Positions 15,730 to 24,913 of a DNA stretch of 32,824 bases are shown in pieces (position 1 is the first letter of the stretch; every line of letters begins with the position of its first letter). Source of the DNA: Thermodesulfobacteriota bacterium (GTDB lineage Bacteria > Desulfobacterota > Thermodesulfobacteria > Thermodesulfobacteriales > Thermodesulfatatoraceae); NCBI GenBank assembly GCA_013153725.1, contig JAADDY010000021.1, positions 1-32,824 on the forward strand, written 5' to 3'. A model generated the notes under the pieces. It was not told the DNA's origin and ran no database searches. It worked only from the letters and a program-made list of their open reading frames with translations. Made by a program: the position numbers and the translations under genes.

Positions 15730-17393
15730 AGTTTCTGGATCTTCTCCTGAAGACGTTTTCGATCCCGCTCTTTTTTGGCCAGAGAAAGCGCTTTACGATA
15801 GGCGGAAAGGGCTTCTTTTTCTTTCCCCAGAGCCAGAAGGATATCACCGTGGTGTTCGTGAATGATGGGATCATCGGGAGAAAGCTTGAGGGCCTTCTTG
15901 ATCTCCTGGAGGGCCTTTTCGTACTGGCCTTTACGGTAGTAGACCCAGGCCAGGCTATCGATGATGTAGCCGTCATCGGGCTTGAGGGCCAGAGCACGGC
16001 GGATGTATTCTTCGGCTTTGGCAAGGTTCTCATTAAGATCGGCATAGGTGTAGCCGACGAAATTGAGAAGAGTGGGGTTTTGAGGATACTTCTCAAGTAA
16101 GGGCTCAAGAAGCTTTACCGCTTCCCTCTCTTTGCCCTGACAAATCAACAAAAGGCCAAGCGTGACCGCCAAATCGGGATCATCCGGGAATCTCTTGAGA
16201 CCTTTCTTGAGGATGGTTTCTCCGAGATCGCAGGCGTCGAGTTCTTCGAAGATGGTACCGGCCAGAAGATAAAGATTTTTGTCGTCTGGCCTTTGAGAAA
16301 GGGCCTGGTTGATGAGGCTGTAAATCTCCTGCGGATCCTCAAGGAGCTGGGCCAAGCGCCGCACCGCCAGCGGGAAGAGTTCATCCTGGGGAGGAATGGC
16401 CTTGAAGGCCCGGATGGCTTCCTTTTTCTTTTCGAGCTTCTCATAAGCCAGCCCGAGATAAAAATAGGCGGCGTAGTTCTGAGGATCTTGCTTGATCAGA
16501 TCTTGGAGGATTTTCACCGCCTCTTCGGTGCGGTTGAGATCCAGGTAGATGAGGGCCTTCCGCAACAACAGACGCGGATTGGGCCCGGTCTCTTTCTCTA
16601 TTTCCTCCAGGATCGAGAGAGCCTTTTCGAATTGTTCCTGGCGAAGGTAGAGCCTCAGGAGGGCCTCGTAAAGATGGAAGGCATGGGGAGCTTCTTTCAA
16701 ACCCCGGCGATAGACCTCCTCGGCTTTGGCAAAGGCCCCGATCTTTTCGAGAAATTCCCCGTACTCCAGATAGAGATCCTGTTTTTGAGGGGCCAGCGAG
16801 AGGGCCTTCTCGTAATATTCTCTGGCCTTTTCGAAATCTCCCTGGCGTCGATAAAGGCGGGCAAGCTCCAGAAATATGGCCGCATTCTTGGGATTTTTAG
16901 CTGCCAAGCGTTCAAGGGCTTCGATGGCGCCCTTTAAATCCTTTTGCTGAAGATAGAGACTTGCCAATACCGAAAGCGCCTCTTCGTAATCCGGGTATTT
17001 CTCGAGGAGGGCCTCCAGGGTCTCGATGGCACGGGCGTAGCGTTTTTGGGCCCAATAGAGCTTGGCCAGGATGAACAACACTTCTTTGTCGTCAGGGGCC
17101 TGCTTCAGGATCTCTTTTGCCAGGGAAATGGCCTTTTCGTAATCTCCGCTTTCGGCGTAAACCTTCATTAACTCTTTGCGGGGATAGAGGGCCTTCGGGT
17201 CACATTCTATGGTCTTTTCAAGCTCTTTGCGGGCCTCCTGGAGGCGCCCCTTGGCGAGCAAATACTCTGCCACCAGGAAATGGAAATAACTTTCGCCTCG
17301 TGAACAAGCCGCCCACACACCCGTCTGTAGAACTATCCCGAAGAGAACGCTGAGACTAAGAAGCTTCAATGGCCAGAGGGTAGTTTTCCGCAT
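15699..17393 (-). CDS. Secreted tetratricopeptide-repeat protein
   Basis: A 564-aa protein with an N-terminal signal peptide (PLKLLSLSVLFGIVLQTGVWA) and then TPR units over almost its whole length, about 14-15 repeats of the A-x-x-x-Y/F-x-x-A-L type (for example AKLYWAQKRYARAIETLEAL, LGLAYEKLEKKKEAIRAFKA). TPRs are protein-docking scaffolds. With the following lipoprotein it may form an envelope-assembly pair. The start overlaps the 3' end of rpoH by 38 nt. Confidence 0.9.
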   Translation of the reverse strand: MRKTTLWPLKLLSLSVLFGIVLQTGVWAACSRGESYFHFLVAEYLLAKGRLQEARKELEKTIECDPKALYPRKELMKVYAESGDYEKAISLAKEILKQAPDDKEVLFILAKLYWAQKRYARAIETLEALLEKYPDYEEALSVLASLYLQQKDLKGAIEALERLAAKNPKNAAIFLELARLYRRQGDFEKAREYYEKALSLAPQKQDLYLEYGEFLEKIGAFAKAEEVYRRGLKEAPHAFHLYEALLRLYLRQEQFEKALSILEEIEKETGPNPRLLLRKALIYLDLNRTEEAVKILQDLIKQDPQNYAAYFYLGLAYEKLEKKKEAIRAFKAIPPQDELFPLAVRRLAQLLEDPQEIYSLINQALSQRPDDKNLYLLAGTIFEELDACDLGETILKKGLKRFPDDPDLAVTLGLLLICQGKEREAVKLLEPLLEKYPQNPTLLNFVGYTYADLNENLAKAEEYIRRALALKPDDGYIIDSLAWVYYRKGQYEKALQEIKKALKLSPDDPIIHEHHGDILLALGKEKEALSAYRKALSLAKKERDRKRLQEKIQKLCAKLSCSSS

Positions 17394-18474
17394 CTGGAAG
17401 CCTTTCTTTGAGATACTTGCGAAGTTTTTTGAGGAGCCGTTCCTCTATCTGACGAACCCTTTCACGGGAAATCCCAAAACGCTGGCCAATTTGCTGCAGG
17501 GTCAAGGGCTCCTCCGAAAGGAGGCGCTCGTAAAATATTACCCGCTCCTTGTCCTTCAAGTCTTTGCCAAACTCTTCCAGGATGGAACGCAGCTTGTCCA
17601 GGACCTCTCTTCTGGCCACCTGGTCTTCCACCTTGGGGCCGGGGTCCGCCAGGAAGTCGCGGTGCAGTTCGTCGGAATCGTCTTTGATGGGAGCGTCAAG
17701 GCTGATTTCCCCACCGCTCAGACGCTGCTCCATCTCGATGACGTCTTCTTCCCGCACGTTCAGACGCTCGGAGATCAACTTTGGTGCGGGCTCAAACCCC
17801 ATGGCGTCCAGGCGCTCCTTTTCCTTGCGCAAATTATAGAAGAGCTTGCGCTGGGCCTGGGTGGTCCCGATCTTGACGAGCCGCCAGTTGTCCATGATGA
17901 ACTTGAGGATGTACGCCTTTATCCAAAAGGACGCGTAATAAGAGAATTTCACCCCCCGATACGGGTCGAACTTCTTCACCGCCTGCATGAGACCGACGTT
18001 CCCTTCCTGGATGAGGTCCAAAAAGTTTTGCATCCAGAACTTCTGAAAATCAAGGGCTATCTTCACCACCAGACGAAGATTCGAGGTCACGAGACGATAA
18101 GCGATCTTCGGATCTTTGGTCTTGTAATACTCCTTGGTGAGCTTTTCCTCCTCCTCGCGTGTAAGGAGGGGATATTTGCTGATCTCTTTCAAGTATTGCT
18201 GAAGGGGATCAAGAAGAACCGGGGCCTTTTCCTCTTCCGGAAGGGCGGGAAGCTTGGGTTCTTCTTTTTTCTCTTCCTTCTTCCCCTTGGCCTCGGCCTT
18301 TTTCTTCCGGGGACGCCCCCTTTTGCGCTTCTCCTCCTGTTTGAGGGGTCTTTCTTCAGAAGTTTCCGGAGGGAGATCTACGGGTACGGCCAGTGTCGGT
18401 TCTTCAACCTTTTCAGGTTTCACCTCTTCAATTATTTCTTTGGCTTCTTCGCGAACTCTTGTTTCCTGTGCCAT
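17356..18474 (-). CDS. rpoH: RpoH-type alternative sigma factor (sigma-32) with basic N-terminal extension
   Basis: A 372-aa sigma70-family factor. Region 1.2/2 is at about 87-200 (DPLQQYLKEISKYPLLTREE; FLDLIQEGNVGLMQAVKKFD; YASFWIKAYILKFI), the RpoH box QRKLFYNLRK is at 208-217, and region 4 with ISRERVRQIEERLLKKLR at 335-352. It should direct RNA polymerase to heat-shock promoters. The first 85 residues are an unusual charged tail containing an AT-hook-like RKRGRPRKKK (50-59) amid Lys/Glu repeats. Ribosome site GGGAAGG before the ATG; 18 nt downstream of mnmG. Confidence 0.9.
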   Translation of the reverse strand: MAQETRVREEAKEIIEEVKPEKVEEPTLAVPVDLPPETSEERPLKQEEKRKRGRPRKKKAEAKGKKEEKKEEPKLPALPEEEKAPVLLDPLQQYLKEISKYPLLTREEEEKLTKEYYKTKDPKIAYRLVTSNLRLVVKIALDFQKFWMQNFLDLIQEGNVGLMQAVKKFDPYRGVKFSYYASFWIKAYILKFIMDNWRLVKIGTTQAQRKLFYNLRKEKERLDAMGFEPAPKLISERLNVREEDVIEMEQRLSGGEISLDAPIKDDSDELHRDFLADPGPKVEDQVARREVLDKLRSILEEFGKDLKDKERVIFYERLLSEEPLTLQQIGQRFGISRERVRQIEERLLKKLRKYLKERLPDAENYPLAIEAS

Positions 18475-18492
18475 TTTACACCTTCCCTCAAC

Positions 18493-20388
18493 TTATGCGG
18501 CCTCTTTTACCGGCCGCCAACCCCGTTTCTTCAGATATACTTGAATGGCTGTAATTGCCGCCGGAGTAACGCCAGAAATCCTTAAAGCCTGCCCCAAAGA
18601 CCTCGGCCGCACCGCGGAAAGCTTCTCACGAATTTCCGTGGAAAGGCCGGGAATCTCCCAGTAATTGAGGTCTTCGGGCAGAAGCATCTCTTCCCAGCGC
18701 TTGAACCTCTCTATTTCTTGACGCTGCCGATTGACATAACCGGCATACTTGGTCTCTATTTCGATCTGCTCCAGAATCTCTTCTGGCAACCGGTCCAAAA
18801 AACTAAATAATTTTTTCATCTCCTCAAGGGGGACTTCCGGCCGTTTCAAAAGATCAAAAAGACTCTGCGCCTGCTTGAGTGGCGTGGAACCCAACCGCAA
18901 AAGGAGCGGGTTAACCTCCTCCGGCCGAACCCTTATCTTGCGGAGTTCCTCAAGGGTCTTCGAAAGGAGCTCCTTTTTAGCCAAAAACCGCCTGTAACGC
19001 TCCTCTGGAACCAACCCCAGACGGTAACCGAGCTCGGTGAGACGAAGATCAGCATTGTCCTCCCGCAAAAGGAGGCGGTATTCGGCCCGGGAAGTGAACA
19101 TGCGATACGGTTCTTTGGTCCCCTTGGTGACCAGATCGTCGATGAGGACCCCGATGTAGGCCTGGGAACGGTCCAGAAGGAAGGGCTCCTCTCCCTGCAC
19201 GTAGCGGGCGGCATTGATGCCCGCCATGAGCCCCTGGGCCGCGGCCTCTTCGTAACCCGAGGTGCCGTTTATCTGGCCTGCCAGAAAGAGCCCGGCGATC
19301 TTTTTGGTCTCAAGAGAAGGCTTGAGCTGAATGGGATTCACGTAGTCGTATTCGATGGCGTATCCCGGACGCATGATCTCGGCCCTCTCAAGCCCGGGGA
19401 TGGACCTCACCATGGCCCACTGAACGTCGATGGGAAGGCTCGTACTGATCCCGTTGGGATAGACTTCCACCGTATCGAGGCCCTCGGGTTCCAGGAAGAT
19501 CTGGTGACGGGGCTTGTCAGGGAAACGAAAGACCTTGTCCTCGATGGAGGGACAATACCTTGCCCCCACACCCTTGATGATCCCGGTAAAAAGCGGGGAA
19601 CGATCCACCGCTCCGCGAATGATCTCGTGGGTCTTTTCGTTGGTATAGGTGATGTAACAGGGAACCTGGGGGAGAGGAGGTCTCTTGCCCTGGTTGTCGT
19701 AGGAAAAAAGCGGGGGAGGCACATCACCCCACTGCACCTCGAGACGGGAATAATCGATGGTGCGCCCGTCAAGCCGCGGGCAGGTACCGGTCTTCAGACG
19801 ACCGATCTCAAAGCCGAGCTCTCGGAGGCAATCCGAAAGTTTGTTGGACGGAGGGTCTCCCATCCGCCCGGCAGGAAAGTTTTTGAGACCGATATGGATA
19901 AGGCCCTTGAGAAAAGTCCCGGTGGTGACCACCACCGCTCTGGCGTAGAAGATCTCACCGACAGAAGTCTCCACCCCTTCCACCCGCTCGTCTTTTACCA
20001 GGATGCGGTCCACCATGGCCTGCTTGAGGGTGAGGCGGGGGGCACGCTCGAGCAGCTGTTTCATGTAGGCCTGGTAACGCCAGCGATCAGCCTGGGCCCG
20101 GGTGGCCCTCACCGCTGGCCCCTTGCGGGTGTTCAACTTCCGGAACTGGATGCCCGTGGCGTCAATGGCCTTCGCCATCACCCCGCCCAGGGCGTCGATC
20201 TCCTTCACCAGATGCCCTTTGGCCAGCCCTCCGATGGCGGGGTTGCAACTCATGGCTCCGATGCGATCAAGGTTGATGGTCAGAACCAGAGTTCTGCAAC
20301 CAAGTTTGACAGCCGCCATCGCAGCTTCGATCCCGGCGTGGCCGGCACCGATGACGATGACATCGAATTTTTCAGGATAGACCGCCAT
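18493..20388 (-). CDS. mnmG: tRNA uridine-5-carboxymethylaminomethyl modification enzyme MnmG (GidA)
   Basis: A 631-aa FAD enzyme that, with MnmE, modifies wobble U34 of several tRNAs. FAD-binding motif [12 protein letters not shown] (12-23) and the GidA signatures [27 protein letters not shown] and [21 protein letters not shown] are intact, with the C-terminal helical domain that binds MnmE and tRNA ([14 protein letters not shown]). Normal length. First gene of the mnmG-rpoH-TPR-lipoprotein run. Confidence 0.97.
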   Translation of the reverse strand: MAVYPEKFDVIVIGAGHAGIEAAMAAVKLGCRTLVLTINLDRIGAMSCNPAIGGLAKGHLVKEIDALGGVMAKAIDATGIQFRKLNTRKGPAVRATRAQADRWRYQAYMKQLLERAPRLTLKQAMVDRILVKDERVEGVETSVGEIFYARAVVVTTGTFLKGLIHIGLKNFPAGRMGDPPSNKLSDCLRELGFEIGRLKTGTCPRLDGRTIDYSRLEVQWGDVPPPLFSYDNQGKRPPLPQVPCYITYTNEKTHEIIRGAVDRSPLFTGIIKGVGARYCPSIEDKVFRFPDKPRHQIFLEPEGLDTVEVYPNGISTSLPIDVQWAMVRSIPGLERAEIMRPGYAIEYDYVNPIQLKPSLETKKIAGLFLAGQINGTSGYEEAAAQGLMAGINAARYVQGEEPFLLDRSQAYIGVLIDDLVTKGTKEPYRMFTSRAEYRLLLREDNADLRLTELGYRLGLVPEERYRRFLAKKELLSKTLEELRKIRVRPEEVNPLLLRLGSTPLKQAQSLFDLLKRPEVPLEEMKKLFSFLDRLPEEILEQIEIETKYAGYVNRQRQEIERFKRWEEMLLPEDLNYWEIPGLSTEIREKLSAVRPRSLGQALRISGVTPAAITAIQVYLKKRGWRPVKEAA

Positions 20389-20479
20389 GGCCTTTGACTT
20401 CCAAAGAGAAATTTTTTACCTTGCTAAAGGAAATACTCAAAAATACCGAAGGCAATCCCAAAAGGGCAGGAGTAGCAAA

Positions 20480-20842
20480 ATGAAAATCCATGAACGTATC
20501 ATACAAGAAATTTCCACGCCTAGTCAAAACTTAAACCAAAACCCCAAAAAGGCAGATTTCAAGGCCCAGCTCGAAAAGGCGTTGCGCCTCCATCAGACCG
20601 AAGAGGCACCCTCTCCGCTTACCGAAGAGCTGGATAGAGCCCTTGGACTCGCCGAAGAAATCATGCGGCTCCTCGAAATGGTTAGCCAGGGGCAAAAAGA
20701 GGTCCTTTCAAGCCTCGGTGAAAAAGCACAATCACTTTCCGAGGCTTCCAAGAAATTCTCCGGCACCACCAGATATTTCCTGGAAGAGCTCTCTCTGGTG
20801 GCCGCTGTGAATGCCGCCAAAGCCCAAGAGGGTTTCATTTAG
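20480..20842 (+). CDS. Small hypothetical protein, helical
   Basis: A 120-aa protein from the ATG at 20480, which has a GGCAGGAG site upstream; a longer reading from 20387 would overlap the mnmG start. The sequence is nearly all helical and charged, with a heptad-like stretch (LTEELDRALGLAEEIMRLLE...; EKAQSLSEASKKFSGTTRYF). No signal peptide or membrane span. Family not recognised. The stop overlaps the convergent CBS gene by 8 nt. Confidence 0.6.
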   Translation: MKIHERIIQEISTPSQNLNQNPKKADFKAQLEKALRLHQTEEAPSPLTEELDRALGLAEEIMRLLEMVSQGQKEVLSSLGEKAQSLSEASKKFSGTTRYFLEELSLVAAVNAAKAQEGFI

Positions 20843-22085
20843 ACGGCTCACTTTCATCTTTTGAGGGCCGCTTGACCCAGATCTCCAGTTCGTCGAGGCC
20901 CATTTGGGAAGCCCGACGTACGCGGATCTTTACCCCGTCGAATTCAAACTCTTCCCCCACCTTGGGAATACGCCCCGCAAGCTTCAGGACGAACCCACCG
21001 ATGGTCTCATAGTCTCCCGGAGGAATGTTCAGCCCCAGCTCTTCGTTGGCACGCTCGATTTCGAGCCAGGCCTTCACCAAATAGTGGTCTTCTGAAAGCT
21101 TGACGTATGGCACAAGCTTTTGATCAAACTCGTCCCAGAACTCTCCCAGAACCTCTTCCACCAGGTCCTCGATGGTAACGATCCCTATGGCCTGCCCATA
21201 TTCGTTAACCACCACACAGAGGGTCTGGCCACTTCGTTGCATCTCCGTCAAAAGCTCGGAGGCGGGCTTAAAGGCGGGAACGTAGCTCACCTCCCGCATA
21301 AAACGAGAAACCGGCTCCTTCCTGGTTTCCACTCCCAGGAGATCCAGGGCCAATACGACCCCGATGATATGGTAAGGATACTCGCGGTAAACCAAGAGCC
21401 TCGAATACCCCGTTTGAACGAAAAGCTTTAAGGCCTCCTCTACCGGAGCAAACTCCTCCAGGGCCTTCACCCAGGCCAGCGGAATCATCACCTGCGCCGC
21501 GGTCTTGTGGGTGAAGTCTATGAGTTTGGCAATGAGACGCCTTTCTCCAGGGTCAAGCATCTCATCAGAAGAAACCAAGAGCCTGATCTCCTCCCTGGTA
21601 ATGGCTGGGAGCTTGCGACCTTCGCCTTCCTCCCGCGTAAAGAGGGAAATCAGCCCGGCCACGGCCCATATGAGAGGATAAAAGATGCGACTTACCAGGT
21701 AGACCAGGGGAGCCACCTTCGGAGCCCAGAAAAGGGCCCTCTGCTGAGCAATACTTTTGGGGATCATCTGGCCGAAAAGGAGCATCATCGGAGGCAACCC
21801 CAGGATGGCGACAATTCCGCCGTAGCGCGGAAAGGTCTCCAGCAAAAAGCCCGTGGTGAGGACGCTGTTTCCGATCACGGAGAGATTGAGCCCCAGGAGG
21901 GTGGTGGTAAGGAGCCACTCAGGATTGGCCAGGAGCTTGAGTGCCAGACGTGCTCCAAAACTGGTGCGAGCCATCTTCTTGAGTTTTGTTTCATCAGCTG
22001 CCACCAGCGCAATTTCTGCCCCGGCAAAGAAAGCCTCCGAAAACAGCAAAAACAGGAAGATTAAGAGTCCCTGCAGATAATTCAT
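20835..22085 (-). CDS. CNNM/CorC/HlyC-type membrane protein with CBS domains (second copy)
   Basis: A 416-aa protein: DUF21 membrane domain with about four spans (1-180, e.g. LLIFLFLLFSEAFFAGAEIA), a CBS pair (about 190-320, TAAQVMIPLAWVKAL and VVVNEYGQAIGIVTIEDLVEEVLGE) and the C-terminal CorC_HlyC domain (about 330-412). The family is linked to Mg2+ or Co2+ export and ion homeostasis. The start overlaps the stop of the upstream paralog (ATGA). Diverged clearly from its neighbour. Confidence 0.9.
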   Translation of the reverse strand: MNYLQGLLIFLFLLFSEAFFAGAEIALVAADETKLKKMARTSFGARLALKLLANPEWLLTTTLLGLNLSVIGNSVLTTGFLLETFPRYGGIVAILGLPPMMLLFGQMIPKSIAQQRALFWAPKVAPLVYLVSRIFYPLIWAVAGLISLFTREEGEGRKLPAITREEIRLLVSSDEMLDPGERRLIAKLIDFTHKTAAQVMIPLAWVKALEEFAPVEEALKLFVQTGYSRLLVYREYPYHIIGVVLALDLLGVETRKEPVSRFMREVSYVPAFKPASELLTEMQRSGQTLCVVVNEYGQAIGIVTIEDLVEEVLGEFWDEFDQKLVPYVKLSEDHYLVKAWLEIERANEELGLNIPPGDYETIGGFVLKLAGRIPKVGEEFEFDGVKIRVRRASQMGLDELEIWVKRPSKDESEPSK

Positions 22086-23344
22086 GAGAGCTTTTCCACC
22101 CTGATACTCACAAGCCTTGTACCCCTGATCTTTTCCACCACGAAGCGGAACCCAAAGGCTTCCAGGGCCTGACCTTCTTGAGGCAGTTCCCCGAAAAGAT
22201 AGAGGACAAGCCCCCCGATGGTCTCGAAATCTTCCGAGGGGAGATCGGCCCCCGTGGCCCGGTTAAATTCTTCTATCCGCACCCGGGGAGAAACCCGCCA
22301 GACCCCCGGGGCGATCTCCTGTATTGGTTCGCGTCGGACGTCAAATTCATCGTAGATCTCACCGAAAAGCTCCTCCAGCACATCCTCCAGGGTCACCAAC
22401 CCCACGATGGTGCCATACTCGTCCACCACCAGGGCGAACTTGAGGCGCCTCTTTTGAAATTCTTCCAGCAAGGTGCGAACCTTCATCATTTCGGGCACAA
22501 AAAAGGGCGGACGTACCAGGTCAGCCAGGCGCTTTGCTCGTCTTTCAAGCTGCCAGCGCAGAAGATCCTTCACGTGGAGAACGCCTATCACGTGGTCTAA
22601 GTCTCCACGATACACGGGGATACGGGAAAAGCGCCTCTTTTTGATGATGTGCAAGAGTTCCTCGGTGATGGGGCCGTCCTCCAGGGCAAAGATATCTCTG
22701 CGAGGGGTCATGATAGCGGACACGGGAACATTTTCGGATTCCAGGAGGCCATAAATGAAGCGCTTCTCTTGCTCCCCCAGGAGTCCGGAGCGATAGCTCT
22801 CCTCCACCAGATGGAGGAGGTCCTCCTCGGAAAGACCTGCTTCCTCCCGGGTAGGAAGCCCAAAAAGCCTTAGAAACGCGTTTGTAAAGGAAAGCATGAG
22901 GACCCTTATGGGAGAGAAAACGTAGATGAAGGTTTTCATGACCGGGGCCAGGAAGCAGGCCATCCTTTCCCGCTTGCGAAAACCGATCACTTTCGGAATC
23001 AAATCTCCGGCCAGGAAGAGAACAATCGTCATAAGAGGGTAAGCAATCAATTCACCGCGGGGGCCGAAAAGATCGACAAGAAGCATCGTGGCCACGGAGG
23101 AGGATATGATGTCGGAAAATTCGTTTCCGATGAGGATGGTTGCCAGAACTTGCCGGGGGCTTCTCAGGAGCTCCACTGCCAGCCGGCAGGACTTGCGGGG
23201 GTGTTCTTTCAAACGTAGCTGGTCAAGACGCGAAAGGGAAAAGAGAGCTGTTTCCGAGCAAGTGAAGAAAGCGGAAAAGACAATTAAAATACAGATCAAA
23301 AGGAGTTCGAGATAAATTTCTATTTCTGGGACTAAAAAACTCAT
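22082..23344 (-). CDS. CNNM/CorC/HlyC-type membrane protein with CBS domains (first copy)
   Basis: A 420-aa protein with DUF21 (LICILIVFSAFFTCSETALF at the N-terminus), CBS pair (VPVSAIMTPRRDIFALEDGP; LVVDEYGTIVGLVTLEDVLE) and CorC_HlyC domain. The MTPR sequence at the CBS entry and DEYG-x-x-x-G-x-V-T-x-E-D-x-L are the hallmark motifs. Same role as the following paralog, perhaps forming a heterodimer. Upstream 87 nt are shared with the divergent kinase gene. Confidence 0.93.
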   Translation of the reverse strand: MSFLVPEIEIYLELLLICILIVFSAFFTCSETALFSLSRLDQLRLKEHPRKSCRLAVELLRSPRQVLATILIGNEFSDIISSSVATMLLVDLFGPRGELIAYPLMTIVLFLAGDLIPKVIGFRKRERMACFLAPVMKTFIYVFSPIRVLMLSFTNAFLRLFGLPTREEAGLSEEDLLHLVEESYRSGLLGEQEKRFIYGLLESENVPVSAIMTPRRDIFALEDGPITEELLHIIKKRRFSRIPVYRGDLDHVIGVLHVKDLLRWQLERRAKRLADLVRPPFFVPEMMKVRTLLEEFQKRRLKFALVVDEYGTIVGLVTLEDVLEELFGEIYDEFDVRREPIQEIAPGVWRVSPRVRIEEFNRATGADLPSEDFETIGGLVLYLFGELPQEGQALEAFGFRFVVEKIRGTRLVSIRVEKLS

Positions 23345-23387
23345 GTAAAGTTAAGGCTCAAACGGTATTTTTGCCCGGAATAGAAAA

Positions 23388-23393
23388 TATAAT
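23388..23393 (+). promoter_or_regulatory. Candidate -10 box of the kinase operon
   Basis: A perfect TATAAT lies 38 nt before the kinase ATG; no convincing -35 is visible at 16-18 nt. The region 23345-23431 is otherwise empty and serves two divergent genes. Confidence 0.35.
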
Positions 23394-23431
23394 CCTTTGC
23401 GATTTAACATTTTACCTAGTAGGACAATTCT

Positions 23432-24550
23432 ATGAATCTCAAACATCCGGACACCCAAAACAAGCTCTTTTTTGCCGTCTCGACAGAACGGGTCTGTTCC
23501 CCCGCGTGTCTCCAGAACCTCCTGGAAATCGCCGAAGAAAAAATAATCATCTGCAATGGTGAGGGAGATGTTCTCCTTGCCAATATCTTCCCTTCCAAGC
23601 CAAACATTTTTACCTGGTTTGTCTCCCCTGATGAAGGGAAAAAATTTAAAGAACTTTTGAAAAAACACAAACGGTTGAAAGGCTTTCAAACCACGCTTGT
23701 CTACGATTCTTCTCCTCAAAGGGTCTCTCTGAACGCTGTTCTCCTTCCTGAAACCGATGAGCTTATCATTACTTTCAGTGAATCGGAAATCCTTTCCAGG
23801 CTGGCAGAGCAACTTTCTCACTCGGAAAAACTGGCTGCCATAGGCCAGATGGCCGCGGGAATCGCTCACGAACTTAATACTCCCCTGGGCATCATCCTGG
23901 GGTACACCCAGCTTCTGGAGGAGGACCTAGAGGGCCAGGAAGAAGTGTATGAGATGCTCAAGAAGATCGAAAGTCAGGCCCGGCTCTGCAAACGCATCGT
24001 AAAGGGGCTGCTGAAGTTTGCGAGGGAAGAAGAGAAAAAGACCCTGACGGAGATAGACCTCAACCAGCTCATCGACGAAGTGCTTTCGCTTGTGGAACAT
24101 ACCCTGGCCATGGACTTCATCGAGGTGGTGCGTCGTTACGACCCGAATCTTCCCAAGATAAAGGGAGATCCGGAAAAGTTAAAACAGGTCTTCATGAACC
24201 TCATAACCAACGCCCAACATGCCATCGGCGAGAAAGGGAAAATCTACATCACCACCCGTTATGATCCTGAAAAAGGCGAGATCATCGCCGCGGTGGCGGA
24301 TACCGGTTGTGGCATTCCCCCGGAAATTCAAGACAAGATTTTCGAACCCTTCTTTACCACCAAGGGAGAAGGAAAGGGAACAGGCCTCGGGCTCGCCGTA
24401 GTAAAGGCCATCCTTGAAGAACACGGAGCCAGCATTGAATTCCAGTCTCCGGTGGAAGATGAAACCCTTGGAGAGGCGGGCAAGGGCACTGTTTTCATCA
24501 TAAGATTTCCCGTCAAAAATACATCCAAAGGAGGAGAGAAAGATGGCTAA
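23432..24550 (+). CDS. Soluble sensor histidine kinase
   Basis: A 372-aa protein without membrane helices. Residues 25-120 form a PAS-like sensor with several Cys (22, 26, 41). The kinase core is complete: H-box GIAHELNTPLGIILGY with His146, N-box NLITNAQHAI (Asn260), G1 DTGCGI (290-295), F-box FEPFFTTK and G2 GTGLGL (316-321). It autophosphorylates His146 and should phosphorylate the response regulator encoded next, whose ATG lies 8 nt before its stop. The stimulus is unknown. Confidence 0.93.
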   Translation: MNLKHPDTQNKLFFAVSTERVCSPACLQNLLEIAEEKIIICNGEGDVLLANIFPSKPNIFTWFVSPDEGKKFKELLKKHKRLKGFQTTLVYDSSPQRVSLNAVLLPETDELIITFSESEILSRLAEQLSHSEKLAAIGQMAAGIAHELNTPLGIILGYTQLLEEDLEGQEEVYEMLKKIESQARLCKRIVKGLLKFAREEEKKTLTEIDLNQLIDEVLSLVEHTLAMDFIEVVRRYDPNLPKIKGDPEKLKQVFMNLITNAQHAIGEKGKIYITTRYDPEKGEIIAAVADTGCGIPPEIQDKIFEPFFTTKGEGKGTGLGLAVVKAILEEHGASIEFQSPVEDETLGEAGKGTVFIIRFPVKNTSKGGEKDG

Positions 24551-24905
24551 CATTTTGGTACTCGACGACGTAGAGGACGCTGTAGAACTCATCAAGCGCA
24601 TTTTGAGGAGAAAGAAGCACCAGGTCTTCGATTTTACAGAAGAAGACGAAGCTATCGAATTTGCCAAGCAAAATCCCATTGATCTTGCGATTTTAGACAT
24701 TAAACTCAAAAAAATGAGTGGCGTTGAGGTCTTGAGAGAACTGAAAAAGATCAATCCCGATATCAAGGCCATTATGCTGACAGGTTACCCTACCGTAGAA
24801 ACGGCCAAGGAATCTCTTGAGCTCGGCGCCTCGGAATATTGCATCAAGCCCATCGACAAGGACGAACTGGAAGAAAAAGTGGCCAAAGTACTGGGTATCA
24901 ACTAA
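24543..24905 (+). CDS. Single-domain response regulator (CheY-like)
   Basis: A 120-aa receiver domain alone: acidic pocket Asp8-Asp9 (VLDDV), phosphoacceptor Asp52 (AILDIK), switch Thr80 (MLTGYP) and Lys102 (IKPID). It lacks any output domain, so it must act by protein contact or as a phosphate relay. It sits between a complete kinase and a protein carrying only a histidine phosphotransfer domain, suggesting a three-part relay. Confidence 0.95.
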   Translation: MANILVLDDVEDAVELIKRILRRKKHQVFDFTEEDEAIEFAKQNPIDLAILDIKLKKMSGVEVLRELKKINPDIKAIMLTGYPTVETAKESLELGASEYCIKPIDKDELEEKVAKVLGIN

Positions 24906-24913
24906 CAGAGATC

